Positions 7,733 through 16,833 of a DNA stretch of 64,000 nucleotides are shown in pieces (within the stretch, counting starts at the first letter, position 1; each line of letters starts with the position of its first letter). The notes under the pieces are model-generated. The model searched no databases and was not told the DNA's origin. It saw nothing but the letters and a program-made list of their open reading frames with translations. This DNA is from Neolewinella aurantiaca (GTDB taxonomy: Bacteria > Bacteroidota > Bacteroidia > Chitinophagales > Saprospiraceae): positions 1 through 64,000 of the forward strand of contig NZ_VOXD01000030.1 in NCBI RefSeq assembly GCF_008014675.1. The letters run 5' to 3'. The position numbers were made by a program, and so were the translations under genes.

Positions 7733-10477
7733 ATGCGCTATCTCTATCTTGTTCTCGTCCTCTTTGTTTCCCCTACCCTACTACTCGCAACGCACAACCG
7801 GGCGGGCGAAATAATAGTGAGAGCCGATGGTGATTGTAACGATATCAACAATCAATTGCGGGCCTGTGCCACCATCATTACTTACACCGAAGTTGACCAA
7901 ACCGACGTAGATCGCGAAGAACTGCTGATCAGTTGGGGGGATGGCACGACGGACACCATAAGAAGAGACCGGGAAATCCTGCTGGGCAACGGCATCAAAC
8001 GAAATGAATACACGCTCTGCCACCGCTTCCCCGGGTTCGGTCGGTACTTCATCAGCTTTCAGGACCAAAACCGGGTAGCAAACATCGTGAACATCGATGG
8101 CGGCGGCTCCGTAAACATCCCGTTCAGTGTTTATACCGTTTACACCCTGGCCAACCCGATCCTGAACGGTTGCAACAGTTCTCCTGAGTTAACGCAGTCC
8201 CCCATCGAGAATGCCTGTATCGGTTCGGTCTGGACGCACAACCCTGGTGCTTTCGACGTAGACGGCGACAGCCTTGCTTTCGAGTTCACCACTCCTCAGC
8301 GCGCGCCCGGTGTTCCGATTGCGAACTACTCGCCCGTAAATGCCGGCACCGGGGCACTTTCCATCAACGAGCAAACCGGTCAGATCACCTGGGACGCTCC
8401 TGCTATTGCCGGTGAGTACACCCTGGCATTTTTGGTCAAATCCTTCCGTAACGGTATCCCCCTGGACACCCTCGTTCGTGACATGCAGATATTCGTTGCG
8501 GAGTGTGCCAACGACCCTCCGGTTGTTGATCTGCCCTTCGAAGAAATCTGTGTTGTTGCCGGAGAGCTTATCGAATTCGATGTAATCGCAACCGCGCCTC
8601 TTACCGATTCTGACCAGGAAGTTAAACTCACCGCCAGCGGTCGCCCGTTTGATTTTACCGACAGCCCCGCCAGCTTTACGCCCTCGGACAGCATATGGCG
8701 ACCGGACCCCGAGACAAAGGCTTTTAGCTGGCAGACAAACTGCTCTCACATCAGCAACCAGCCCTACTTCGTTGTTTTCAGGGCCGAGGATGATTTCTTC
8801 AGCTCTACCAGCGGGCTCTCTACCGTACGGGTAGTATCCATCAAAGTGGTAGCTCCGCCGCCGGAAGGACTGCAGGCCGCAGCCGATGATGACTTCATCA
8901 CCCTGAGCTGGGACAAGCCCTACGCCTGCGAGGACAGTACCGACCCAACCTTTCTGGGCTTCACCGTCTGGCGAAGGGAAGGGAGTAATCCATTTGAACC
9001 CGACACCTGTACCACCGGTCTTGCCGGCCAGGGTTACACCCTTGTCACCCCCCGGGAGACGATGGAAATGCAGGATGGCCGTTATGTCTACATCGACGAC
9101 GATATCGAGCGGGGTAAAACCTATTGTTACCGCGTAGTTGCCTTACTTGGCCGGCCAATAGCCAACCTCGGATTGATCTTCGAAGAAATCGAGTCCATTC
9201 CCTCCGAAGAAGTCTGCGTACAGCTTTCAAGGGATATTCCGCTGCTGACCAAAGTCGACGTCACCAGTACCGACGCATCGGCCGGAGGGATCGATGTATG
9301 CTGGATAAGACCCAATGCGCTCGCGCTGGACACAACTCAAAATGAAGGCCCTTACCGTTACGTTCTCAGCCGGGCCGACGGACAAACAACCGATCCTGCC
9401 GGCTTCAGCGAGGTCGCTACCTTCCAGCGTCAGTTCTTCGGTGAACCGATAGACACCTGCTTCTCCGATACCGGGCTCGACACCGAAGGCCAGGCTTATT
9501 CCTACCTCATCGAACTGTTCGTTGAGGGAGAAACGGAAGCAATCGGGGAAGGACAGGCTGCCACCTCCGTACGCCTGAGTGGCAGCCCCACCGATAATGC
9601 CAACGTACTGAGCTGGACTGCCGTCACCCCGTGGACCAACGTGAGCTACGACGTATTCCGGCAGGCTCCCGGCAGTACAACTTTTGAATTACTGACCACG
9701 ACTACTTCTACGTCCTATACAGATGAAAGCCTGGAGAACGGCGAAGAATATTGCTATTACATCCTTACTGAAGGAACGTACAGCGTAGCTGACATTCCCA
9801 GCCCGCTCCTCAACCGTAGCCAGGAGTTATGCCTGCAGCCGCAAGACAATGTTCCTCCCTGCCCGCCGGAACTGGAAGTAATAAGCGTTTGTGACCGCGG
9901 GGTGGATTGTACTGACACCGACAACCTATTCAATACCCTCAACTGGGTTTCTCCGGCAGACGTATGCGGAGAGGACGACGTTGCCGGCTACCGGATTTAC
10001 TTCTCGCCGGATAGCGCCGGCACCGGCTTTCAGGTAGCGGAAATCCAGGGCGCAGACATTCTGACTTACGACCACTTCCCCGAAGATGGTATTACAGGCT
10101 GTTACACCATTACGGCTTTTGACCTAAACGGCAACGAAGGCAACAACAGCACGGAAGTGTGCGTAACCAACTGTCCGATTTACGAACTTCCCAATGCCTT
10201 CACCCCGAACGGAGACGGGCAAAATGACCTGTTCATCCCACGCAGCAGGTGCTTCGTTGAGCGGGTTGACTTTCAGGTATTCAACCGTTGGGGCCAGCTT
10301 GTTTTCGAAACCGAAGACCCCGCTATTATGTGGGACGGGCGGAACCTCAGCGGAGAGCCTCTCCCCTCGGGTACCTATCATTACATAGCGAAGGTTTTCG
10401 AGCAACGGTTGGAAGGCATCAGCCCTTCGACTGAGCCCCTGTCGGGTTACATAGAGCTTTTCGCCGCCGGAGAATAA
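7733..10477 (+). CDS. T9SS type B surface protein with fibronectin-like domains
   Basis: A 914-residue exported protein. It has a signal peptide (MRYLYLVLVLFVSPTLLLA), then a beta-rich N-terminal region with PKD/cadherin-like segments. From about residue 375 there are fibronectin type III-like repeats (FITLSWDKPYACEDS, NVLSWTAVTPW, NTLNWVSPADVCGEDDVAGY). The C-terminal gliding-motility-associated type B sorting domain starts near residue 818 (NAFTPNGDGQNDLF, FNRWGQLVFE, WDGRNLSG, PSGTYHYIAKV). Type B domains route the protein through the type IX secretion system to the cell surface or medium. Likely adhesion or gliding surface role, no visible enzyme. It is monocistronic and convergent with the transporter at 10527. 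Confidence 0.92.
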   Translation: MRYLYLVLVLFVSPTLLLATHNRAGEIIVRADGDCNDINNQLRACATIITYTEVDQTDVDREELLISWGDGTTDTIRRDREILLGNGIKRNEYTLCHRFPGFGRYFISFQDQNRVANIVNIDGGGSVNIPFSVYTVYTLANPILNGCNSSPELTQSPIENACIGSVWTHNPGAFDVDGDSLAFEFTTPQRAPGVPIANYSPVNAGTGALSINEQTGQITWDAPAIAGEYTLAFLVKSFRNGIPLDTLVRDMQIFVAECANDPPVVDLPFEEICVVAGELIEFDVIATAPLTDSDQEVKLTASGRPFDFTDSPASFTPSDSIWRPDPETKAFSWQTNCSHISNQPYFVVFRAEDDFFSSTSGLSTVRVVSIKVVAPPPEGLQAAADDDFITLSWDKPYACEDSTDPTFLGFTVWRREGSNPFEPDTCTTGLAGQGYTLVTPRETMEMQDGRYVYIDDDIERGKTYCYRVVALLGRPIANLGLIFEEIESIPSEEVCVQLSRDIPLLTKVDVTSTDASAGGIDVCWIRPNALALDTTQNEGPYRYVLSRADGQTTDPAGFSEVATFQRQFFGEPIDTCFSDTGLDTEGQAYSYLIELFVEGETEAIGEGQAATSVRLSGSPTDNANVLSWTAVTPWTNVSYDVFRQAPGSTTFELLTTTTSTSYTDESLENGEEYCYYILTEGTYSVADIPSPLLNRSQELCLQPQDNVPPCPPELEVISVCDRGVDCTDTDNLFNTLNWVSPADVCGEDDVAGYRIYFSPDSAGTGFQVAEIQGADILTYDHFPEDGITGCYTITAFDLNGNEGNNSTEVCVTNCPIYELPNAFTPNGDGQNDLFIPRSRCFVERVDFQVFNRWGQLVFETEDPAIMWDGRNLSGEPLPSGTYHYIAKVFEQRLEGISPSTEPLSGYIELFAAGE

Positions 10478-10526
10478 CTTCCGGGTTGACCTGATCGCCC
10501 GGGCAGCGGACCGGGTAACAAGGTAT

Positions 10527-11429
10527 TCATTCGAAAAACTTGAGCAATCTCCATTCCTTCCGCAGGGCGTTCCACATCCCCGGTTTGAGCCACAAGCCGT
10601 AGGCGAGTCCGGTAAAGAAGGTGAACATTGCGTAGACCAGTGCGGGCTTAAGCATTTGCTCGTTCTCCAGTAGCGCCGAAGTAATAAGAAATGCCAGGCT
10701 TGTATTCTGGATACCTGCCTCGACGCCAAGCGTGATCTGGTCGTTACGCCCAAACCCAAAAAGGCGTCCGAACAGGAAGCCGGATAAAAGAGCGCAAGCA
10801 TTCACCGCCAGCGAGGCTGGCAGGATGGTCAAAGTCTCGGAGATCAACAAATTGCTCCCTCCCGCATCTGCGGGAGCGAGAAGCTTGAGGGCAAAAAGCG
10901 TCCCGAGCAGGAACAAGCTTAACCAACGGAGGCGGGGCTGGAGGTACTCAGCACGCGCCGTGCGGCGGGCTCTGAAAATCATTCCGGAAATAACGGGAAC
11001 CAGAACGATCAGAAAAATCTGACCAGCGGTGGGCAACAACGGCAGCTGCCGCAAGCCCTCTCCCGTCCAGAAAGTAGCAAGCCCCAGGTTGACGATCACC
11101 GGAATGGTAAGCATCGAGAGACTCGTATTACAAATGGTCAGGCTGACCGCCAAAGTAGTGTTTGCCTTTAGCAGAAAGCTGATGAAGTTGCTGCTCAGTC
11201 CCCCAGGACAGGCGGACAGAATGACGACTCCGGCCGCAAAGGCCGGAGGTAGTTTAAAGAGAAAAGCTACAGAAAAAGCGATAGCAGGCAAAAGTAAAAG
11301 CTGTAGCCCAAGGCCAAGCAAAAGCACGCGTGGATGGCTGGCAAGCTGCCTGAAATTATCCGTCTTCAGGCTCAGCCCGATGCTAAACATGATCAGTGCC
11401 AGTATCAACCCGATTAGAAAATCAATCAT
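10527..11429 (-). CDS. BASS-family (bile acid:sodium symporter-like) transporter
   Basis: An inner-membrane carrier of 300 residues with about nine to ten hydrophobic segments. The start MIDFLIGLILALIMFSIGLSL and the crossover motif VILSACPGGLSSNFISFLLKAN match the SBF/BASS fold, in which a cation drives uptake of organic anions. A second conserved half appears at GVEAGIQNTSLAFLI. The bacterial substrate cannot be predicted. The gene stands alone. A palindrome overlaps its presumed -7 box, so it may be under repressor control (inference). Confidence 0.9.
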   Translation of the reverse strand: MIDFLIGLILALIMFSIGLSLKTDNFRQLASHPRVLLLGLGLQLLLLPAIAFSVAFLFKLPPAFAAGVVILSACPGGLSSNFISFLLKANTTLAVSLTICNTSLSMLTIPVIVNLGLATFWTGEGLRQLPLLPTAGQIFLIVLVPVISGMIFRARRTARAEYLQPRLRWLSLFLLGTLFALKLLAPADAGGSNLLISETLTILPASLAVNACALLSGFLFGRLFGFGRNDQITLGVEAGIQNTSLAFLITSALLENEQMLKPALVYAMFTFFTGLAYGLWLKPGMWNALRKEWRLLKFFE

Positions 11430-11482
11430 TTTTTCGCCTGGTTGTTTGGGGGAATGAGTTTTTGAAGCTAAATTCGCCTTAT

Positions 11483-11503
11483 CAAAGGTAAATATGTTTA
11501 CCT
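11483..11503 (-). promoter_or_regulatory. -7 box with overlapping operator-like palindrome (BASS gene)
   Basis: On the minus strand TACCTTTG (11490-11483) fits TAnnTTTG and lies about 55 nt before the BASS start. An 18-bp palindrome, AGGTAAATATGTTTACCT (11486-11503), overlaps it. That is a typical place for a dimeric repressor site. The regulator is unknown. Confidence 0.4.
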
Positions 11504-11642
11504 GTTTTGTTGTATAAACATCTATACTCTCTACCTTGAGTTAAGTTCCTGAATGAAATTTTACTTTCATTCTCCAAAATATTAAACGTAGCAAATGCTC
11601 ACGTTTTAAAGATGTTAATAGGGTTTTAGGTGTTTATTTCTG

Positions 11643-11676
11643 GACCGGCTGTGCTTTGCATGACCGGTCTTTTTTT
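11643..11676 (+). terminator. Orphan plus-strand terminator
   Basis: GACCGG/CCGGTC stem followed by a run of seven or more T. No plus-strand gene ends here, and the minus-strand reading lacks a U tract. It implies a short plus-strand transcript from the gap. Confidence 0.6.
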
Positions 11677-11753
11677 GCTTTACAGCAACTGTTTTGCCTG
11701 CAATTCCATTTTGTGGAAGCCAAAACCAGCCGTTTGGTTCGCGGCGGTTTTGC

Positions 11754-12335
11754 TTAATCTGATGTTTCCCGTTCTACTGCGGCGACCAGTGCATTGTACC
11801 AGTCTTCTCCGTACTTGCGGATCAGCGCTGGCTTAGCGAACTCATAGACCCTAATCTTTTCCCGATCTCCCTTCACACAGGCCGCCGAGCAAATGTCCCA
11901 TACATCATAGTTGAGGGCCTCGAAATTGGCCTCGGGTTTGGAGACGGCCCGGATGGGATACAGGTGACAACTGATGGGTTTTTTCCACTCGATCTTTCCG
12001 TCCCGGTGAGCCTGTTCGATGCCACAAAGGGCCATACCCTGCTCGTTGAGGGTCATATACGCACAGGCTGCATTGTCCACCAGAGTGGTGTCCCAACCTC
12101 CTACGGTATCGTTTTTGGTGTACAGCCCCTGCGCTGCGATAGCGGCCTTCCCCTCTTCGGTCAGGTAAGGCTCTACCGCAGAGTATATGTCTTTCAGGAT
12201 GTCCAGCTCCTTTTCTTCCAGCGGAGCACCAAAGTCTCCTTCCCAGCAACAGGCCCCTTTACAGGCGGTAAGGTTGCAGGCGAAATGCTCGTCGGTGACA
12301 TCGTCGCTAACGATTATGTTGTCAATTATGTACAT
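11754..12335 (-). CDS. DUF3109 family cysteine-rich protein
   Basis: Cytoplasmic protein of 193 residues. The ATG at 12335 (MYIIDNIIVSDD) is preferred to an upstream TTG. The N-terminus carries a metal-ligand-like cluster, CNLTACKGACCWEGDFG, with further cysteines at CAYM, CGIE, SCHLYPI and ICSAAC. This matches the DUF3109 family, related to YkgJ-type zinc/iron-chelating proteins. Function is unknown and metal binding is inferred. It is monocistronic. Confidence 0.85.
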   Translation of the reverse strand: MYIIDNIIVSDDVTDEHFACNLTACKGACCWEGDFGAPLEEKELDILKDIYSAVEPYLTEEGKAAIAAQGLYTKNDTVGGWDTTLVDNAACAYMTLNEQGMALCGIEQAHRDGKIEWKKPISCHLYPIRAVSKPEANFEALNYDVWDICSAACVKGDREKIRVYEFAKPALIRKYGEDWYNALVAAVERETSD

Positions 12336-12364
12336 ACTCAATTAATGATTGGTAATGCCCCCGC

Positions 12365-12434
12365 TTGAGTTTCCGGACACTAAGCAGGAAATAACAACCG
12401 GGAAAGGCAGTCGGGTTCCCCGCGGGAAACTCAA
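12365..12434. repeat. Inverted repeat between DUF3109 and M28 genes
   Basis: TTGAGTTTCC (12365-12374) and GGAAACTCAA (12425-12434) are a perfect 10-bp inverted repeat separated by 50 nt. It has no T tract. Significance is unclear. Confidence 0.35.
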
Positions 12435-12469
12435 ACGGAGGCAACGGGTAAGTAACTTATACCAGAGGT

Positions 12470-14074
12470 TTACTTTTTAACGTCTACCTCAATGCGACGA
12501 TCCTGATTGGCAAGTTGCCACGCTGTATGGAACACCAGCCGGCCGATTTTCTCCATCTTTTCGAAGTTGATCTTATCAACCGTATCGGTTGCCTGGTGGT
12601 AATCAGCATGGGTGCCGTTGAAGTAAAAAACACTGGGGATACCCTTCACCGCAAAGTTGTAGTGATCCGAACGGTAGTAGTACCGGTTAGGATCGTCTTC
12701 AGCATTGTAGGTGTAATCCAGTTCCAGCTGGGTGTATTCCTTATTTGCGTGCTCATTGATGAGGTGGAGCTCAGAACTCAGTCGGTCGCTTCCAATCACA
12801 TAGATGTACTCGGGGTTGTCGGCGTGTTCGTCGTCCACACGGCCTACCATATCAACGTTGATGTCTGCGATGGTTTTATCCAACGGAAAGACCGGATGAC
12901 TGGCGTAGTATTCCGAGCCGAGCAATCCTTTTTCCTCTCCGCTAACCAGCAGAAAAAGAACACTGCGGCGGGGGCCAAGGCCCTGCTTTTTGGCGGTTAC
13001 AAATGCTTCTGCGATTTCAAGCACGGTGGTCGTTCCCGAACCGTTGTCGTCGGCGCCGTTAAAGACGTTGTCCCCGCGTTTACCGATGTGGTCGTAGTGC
13101 GCGCTGACTACCAGTACTTCGTCCTTCAGCACAGGATCGGAGCCTTCAACAAAGCCCAGTACGTTTTCTCCGATAAGCTCCTTCACGGCTTTGGCCTGGG
13201 TCAATTCCAGGTTCACCGGAACCGTTACGGATTTAGAGCGACCGGACTTCTCCATTTTCTTGCGGGCCTTGATGACCTTTTTCCCTGCTTTACCCATCAT
13301 TTTGCGGGCGAGCTGAGGGGTAAGATAGACGACGTTGGCCGTGTTGCGTTCAGCTTCGGATTGCTCTGCCATCCGCATCCGTCCGTCCAGCGTTTCCTGC
13401 CGAATGTTGCGAACATTGGTCTTGAAGTCCGGATCGATGATGAATACCGTTTCGACACCTTTTTCTTTGGCGATTTGCAGCTTACGCTCGTTATTATTGC
13501 TCCAGTCAGAGATGGTGTCTTTGCCCGACACGTGGTAGATCCCCTTCTTCCCTACCGGCTCTCCGGCGAAGATGAGGATATGTTTGCCACTTACGTCTTT
13601 CCCCTCGTAGTCGCTGTAAGCTTCATCGTCGATTCCGTAGCCCAGAAAAGTGAGCTCGGTAATCCGGGTGGTTCCCCGGTCTGTGTTTTGCGATGGTGCG
13701 CTGGCGTATTCCCACAGGTGACGCAGGGGCTCACCGTTCAGTTTCAATTCGATGTTATCCCATTTCTGGCGGGTAAAAAGAATTCGTTGGTAGTACCCGT
13801 TGTTTTCGCCGATGGCGGGGAGACCAAGGCCTGCGAATTGTTTGGCCAGGTATTCTGCAGCCCGTTTCTGGCCGGGCTCTCCGGTTTCACGGCCTTCCAT
13901 ATCATCATCGGCGAGGATGTAAAGGTGGCGCTCCATGTCCTCAACGGTGATGGTTGAAGCCAACTCCCGGGCCTGGTCCGGTGTGGTTTTGAGCGACTGA
14001 ACGGGGCCGGTCATCTGCGAAAAAAGGCTGCCGGAGAACAAGGCTACGGCCAGAAGCAAGGTAGTACGAATCAT
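12470..14074 (-). CDS. Secreted M28-family metallopeptidase
   Basis: A 534-residue exported zinc aminopeptidase-like enzyme. A signal peptide (MIRTTLLLAVALFSGSLFS) is followed by a PA-like insertion (about 130-300) and the M28 catalytic domain. The co-catalytic zinc ligands are visible in order: His in SAHYDHIG (near 327), bridging Asp in GADDNGSG, Glu pair in SGEEKG (near 380), Asp in NVDMVGR (near 408) and His in GTHADYH (near 488). It probably trims peptides in the periplasm or medium. Next on the same strand is a lipoprotein M14 peptidase, which suggests a peptide-scavenging group, though a 272-bp gap argues against one operon. Confidence 0.93.
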   Translation of the reverse strand: MIRTTLLLAVALFSGSLFSQMTGPVQSLKTTPDQARELASTITVEDMERHLYILADDDMEGRETGEPGQKRAAEYLAKQFAGLGLPAIGENNGYYQRILFTRQKWDNIELKLNGEPLRHLWEYASAPSQNTDRGTTRITELTFLGYGIDDEAYSDYEGKDVSGKHILIFAGEPVGKKGIYHVSGKDTISDWSNNNERKLQIAKEKGVETVFIIDPDFKTNVRNIRQETLDGRMRMAEQSEAERNTANVVYLTPQLARKMMGKAGKKVIKARKKMEKSGRSKSVTVPVNLELTQAKAVKELIGENVLGFVEGSDPVLKDEVLVVSAHYDHIGKRGDNVFNGADDNGSGTTTVLEIAEAFVTAKKQGLGPRRSVLFLLVSGEEKGLLGSEYYASHPVFPLDKTIADINVDMVGRVDDEHADNPEYIYVIGSDRLSSELHLINEHANKEYTQLELDYTYNAEDDPNRYYYRSDHYNFAVKGIPSVFYFNGTHADYHQATDTVDKINFEKMEKIGRLVFHTAWQLANQDRRIEVDVKK

Positions 14075-14271
14075 ACTATATATTTGGTTAGTTAAAAATA
14101 ACGCCGCTGAGCGGGGTAAGTTTTACGGTTTCTGCCCACAGGTTCATCCGTAGACTCCTGGCGTAATGAGCCGTCTGCCGATGCAGTCCTGCGGGGTAAA
14201 GGGGCGGCATTCACGCTTGTCCGCAGGTTTATGGTGCATCCGACCTAAGTCCGCCTTGCCCCACAACATTC

Positions 14272-14292
14272 TGTGCATCCTGCGGTCGCGCC
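14272..14292 (+). repeat. Dispersed bipartite motif, intergenic copy
   Basis: TGTGCATCCTGCG-GTC-GCGCC: the form with one extra base (GCATCCTGCG). It lies between the M28 and M14 peptidase genes. Confidence 0.65.
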
Positions 14293-14346
14293 GTATACCC
14301 CCGCAGACGAAACGGAACCATTTCCCTCAGGGCTTGCAGATCAGGC

Positions 14347-15582
14347 CTATCTCGCCAGCAGCACATTGATCAGCGCGTCCGCAGAAACGATTCCTTTCTT
14401 CCGGACGAACGCCCGGTCGGTTCCGTCTCCTATCTCATAGGTGATGCCTTCGGCACCGAATTGTGTCCTGAACCAGCTCATTGAGGTGGGCTTACCGATC
14501 GGTTCTGCTTCCTCATTGATCCGGAAGCCACCACCGATGCCACGAGCTATGGCAGCGAGCCAGGCGTCTTTGAAGCCCGGCAGCGCCGTGGGTGGCTGTA
14601 CCTTATCGTTGTGGGTGTAGTAAACATCTTTGTAGGTGGAGTGGAAGTCGATTCCCAACACGACATCGCTGCGACTTTCTTTGGTCAGTTTTACGATATT
14701 GTTGGCAACCTTCCGGACTTCCGGCTGGCGGTACTTCGCCCAATCCCGGTTGCTGTCGATGCCACCAGCCGTGTGCCTCCAGTGGCCCAAATCCACACCA
14801 TCGGGGTTAAGTAAGGGGTAAACCAGCAGTTGGTATTTCGTAAAGAATTCATCGCGCCGGGGGTGTTCCAGAACACCGTCAAGGAAGGCTTGCAGACAGA
14901 GAAAACCGGTTACTTCGGGTGGGTGCTGGCGGCTGAGTAAAACAATGGTTGGCCGGTCATCCATTTCACCTTCACCGATCCGGTAAGCCTCCAGATTCCG
15001 GCCCAGTTTGCTTTCTCCTACGTAGAAACCGGCCATCACATCGCCGTGCTTCCGGCTCAGTGTTTCCAGCCATTCTTTCACATCGGCTGAATTGATAACT
15101 TCCTGTCCGGCAAGGTAAAGGGGCTCTCCTTCGGCGAGCGTCAGGCGTACGTCGGCGGAGAACTGCCCGGGGCCCGGTTTCACGGAAGTACTATCTGCCG
15201 GAGCCCACACTTTCCGATCGGTACTTACTTTCGGGAAATAACGATGATGGACGCCCGGAGGGTAAGTTAACCGGACCGTTATCGTTTGGTCGCGGTCTGA
15301 AACGAAGCGCATGGCGTACCACGGGCTTTGGTTTATGGGTTCATTCTCCGGATTGATGGTGACAGTGTACGACGTATCGTCGTCGCGGCGCAGCTCATTC
15401 AGGCGTGCTCCGTCGAATTCATTGTCTACCGTCAGGCCTGTTTCGGGGAAGGACCAGGTCTGTTTTTTCTGCACCCTGATGTCCTTCGTTCGGGTATCCA
15501 CATCCACAGGAAAATTGTAGCTGGAAGCACGGTTACAGGCAAAGAAAGTTACGGTCAGGATCAGGTACAGAATATGCTTCAT
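14347..15582 (-). CDS. M14-family zinc carboxypeptidase-like lipoprotein
   Basis: A 411-residue lipoprotein: signal peptide MKHILYLILTVTFFAC with a lipobox Cys at 16. The N-terminal half is a beta-sandwich pre-domain like that of bacterial cytosolic-carboxypeptidase-like enzymes. The C-terminal half is the M14 domain: zinc ligands in RQHPPE (near 217) and DFHS (near 311), the substrate-binding region GIDSNRDWAKYR, and the catalytic Glu in ITYEIGDGT (near 380). It would remove C-terminal residues from peptides outside the inner membrane. A motif copy lies in its 5' leader. Confidence 0.9.
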   Translation of the reverse strand: MKHILYLILTVTFFACNRASSYNFPVDVDTRTKDIRVQKKQTWSFPETGLTVDNEFDGARLNELRRDDDTSYTVTINPENEPINQSPWYAMRFVSDRDQTITVRLTYPPGVHHRYFPKVSTDRKVWAPADSTSVKPGPGQFSADVRLTLAEGEPLYLAGQEVINSADVKEWLETLSRKHGDVMAGFYVGESKLGRNLEAYRIGEGEMDDRPTIVLLSRQHPPEVTGFLCLQAFLDGVLEHPRRDEFFTKYQLLVYPLLNPDGVDLGHWRHTAGGIDSNRDWAKYRQPEVRKVANNIVKLTKESRSDVVLGIDFHSTYKDVYYTHNDKVQPPTALPGFKDAWLAAIARGIGGGFRINEEAEPIGKPTSMSWFRTQFGAEGITYEIGDGTDRAFVRKKGIVSADALINVLLAR

Positions 15583-15600
15583 GGGAAATACTTAATTGGT

Positions 15601-15620
15601 GGCGCGGACGCAGGTGCAAA
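15601..15620 (-). repeat. Dispersed bipartite motif, 5' leader of the M14 gene
   Basis: GGCGC-GGA-CGCAGGTGCAAA is a perfect full-length copy, ending 18 nt before the M14 peptidase start on the coding strand. Confidence 0.85.
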
Positions 15621-15673
15621 GAAAGGGAGGAAGGAGCAAAGTAGATACTCGCCTGATCGTTATCCTTACCGGA

Positions 15674-16612
15674 TTACGGGACCAGCACCTGCAACCGATC
15701 GTCCAGCATAGAAGCAGTCAGCGGTAATTCCCCCAGCAACTCTCCGTCGGCTTCAAGCATCGTTTTCCCGGCAACGGGCGTGATTTTAACCGATTTCACG
15801 TGCGTGGTGGTAACCTCTTTAAGCTCCCCTATCGATCCGGTGTAAAATCGCCACGAGGAGATTATGATTTTCCAGATCGGAAGTTGGTGAGCTACCGTCA
15901 GGGCGAGAGTTGCTGCGGCAGGATCGGCGTGAGGGACCAACCTCATTCCCCCTCCGCTATAACGTCCGATGCCGATATTTATGGTATGAACGGGCAGAGT
16001 CAGGGTTTGCTCATCGTACTCGATTTTCACGGTAGGTGGCACGAAGCCCTTAAGGTACAGCAGCGTCAGCAGAGGATACAGCCACTGGCTCTTCCAGCGT
16101 GCTTTTTCGCTGCGTCGTACCACCTCCGCGTCGTAGGCCATCCCGGCAACGTTGAGAAACCAGGTCGTTCTCCGTTCGGGATCTGCGGGGGGTAATGCGG
16201 GAAGCAGGTAGGTCAGTTGGCCGATGTTGTGCTCCAATACTTTTTGCCGACGCACCATTTCCAACCAGGGGCCGATGGTGCGTGGTGTTTTCAGGGTACG
16301 AACCCAGTCGTTGCCCGTGCCGAGCGGCAGCGGAACATAGACGACTTTTCTGAGCCCTTCGGCCCTGACAATTCCGTTAAGTATGCCGTGGTGGGTTCCG
16401 TCGCCACCTACGCCAACCAGGTGGGTTTTGCCCGCCCGGACGGCAGCTTCGGCCAGTTCAGATAAGTTTGTGGAACTGGTACTTTCTTCAACCGTCATTT
16501 GCGGTAGTGCAGTGCTCAGAGCCGGCAGCCATTTCTCCCAACGGCGCAGGGCCTTGCCCCGCCCCGCAGCAGGGTTGATGAGAAAGTGCCATGGTGTTTG
16601 ATCCGCTATCAC
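15674..16612 (-). CDS. Diacylglycerol/lipid kinase family protein (YegS/DgkB-like)
   Basis: A 312-residue cytoplasmic lipid kinase with the DAGK catalytic fold. It has the N-terminal INPAAGRGKA nucleotide loop, the signature VGGDGTHHGILNGI (near 80-95), and LPLGTGNDWVRTL. The C-terminal domain carries VHTINIGIGRYSGGGM and the late acidic motif MLEADGELLG typical of YegS/DgkB enzymes. It would phosphorylate diacylglycerol or a related lipid at the inner membrane in phospholipid recycling. The exact substrate cannot be told from sequence. Confidence 0.92.
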   Translation of the reverse strand: MIADQTPWHFLINPAAGRGKALRRWEKWLPALSTALPQMTVEESTSSTNLSELAEAAVRAGKTHLVGVGGDGTHHGILNGIVRAEGLRKVVYVPLPLGTGNDWVRTLKTPRTIGPWLEMVRRQKVLEHNIGQLTYLLPALPPADPERRTTWFLNVAGMAYDAEVVRRSEKARWKSQWLYPLLTLLYLKGFVPPTVKIEYDEQTLTLPVHTINIGIGRYSGGGMRLVPHADPAAATLALTVAHQLPIWKIIISSWRFYTGSIGELKEVTTTHVKSVKITPVAGKTMLEADGELLGELPLTASMLDDRLQVLVP

Positions 16613-16833
16613 GGCTTAAAGGTCGGTTATCCGGAGCATTTGGTCGGTTGGGTCTTGCCGGGGAGAAATTATTTTGCACCTTACAGGCCAGGAAATCACT
16701 AAACGGGCGAACGGAGTCTAATGATTAAATTGTCTCTTTGTTGCGTGATGCCTGTGTTTACACGATGTTCAGGCTGACCACATTAGTCAGCCGTCCCATG
16801 TTCAAAAGTTCAATGGTTCAAAACCACATATTG

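Larger units (their letters stand above)
11430..11753. other. Intergenic region with palindrome, hairpin and orphan terminator
   Basis: Holds the palindrome at 11486-11503, a perfect hairpin GAATGAAA/TTTCATTC at 11551-11572, and a plus-strand terminator at 11643-11676 that no annotated plus-strand gene uses. See findings. Confidence 0.5.

Noticed and set aside
12515-13957. 480-codon plus-strand ORF
   Set aside because: Entirely antisense to the M28 peptidase whose catalytic motifs are intact; its product is low in recognisable features.
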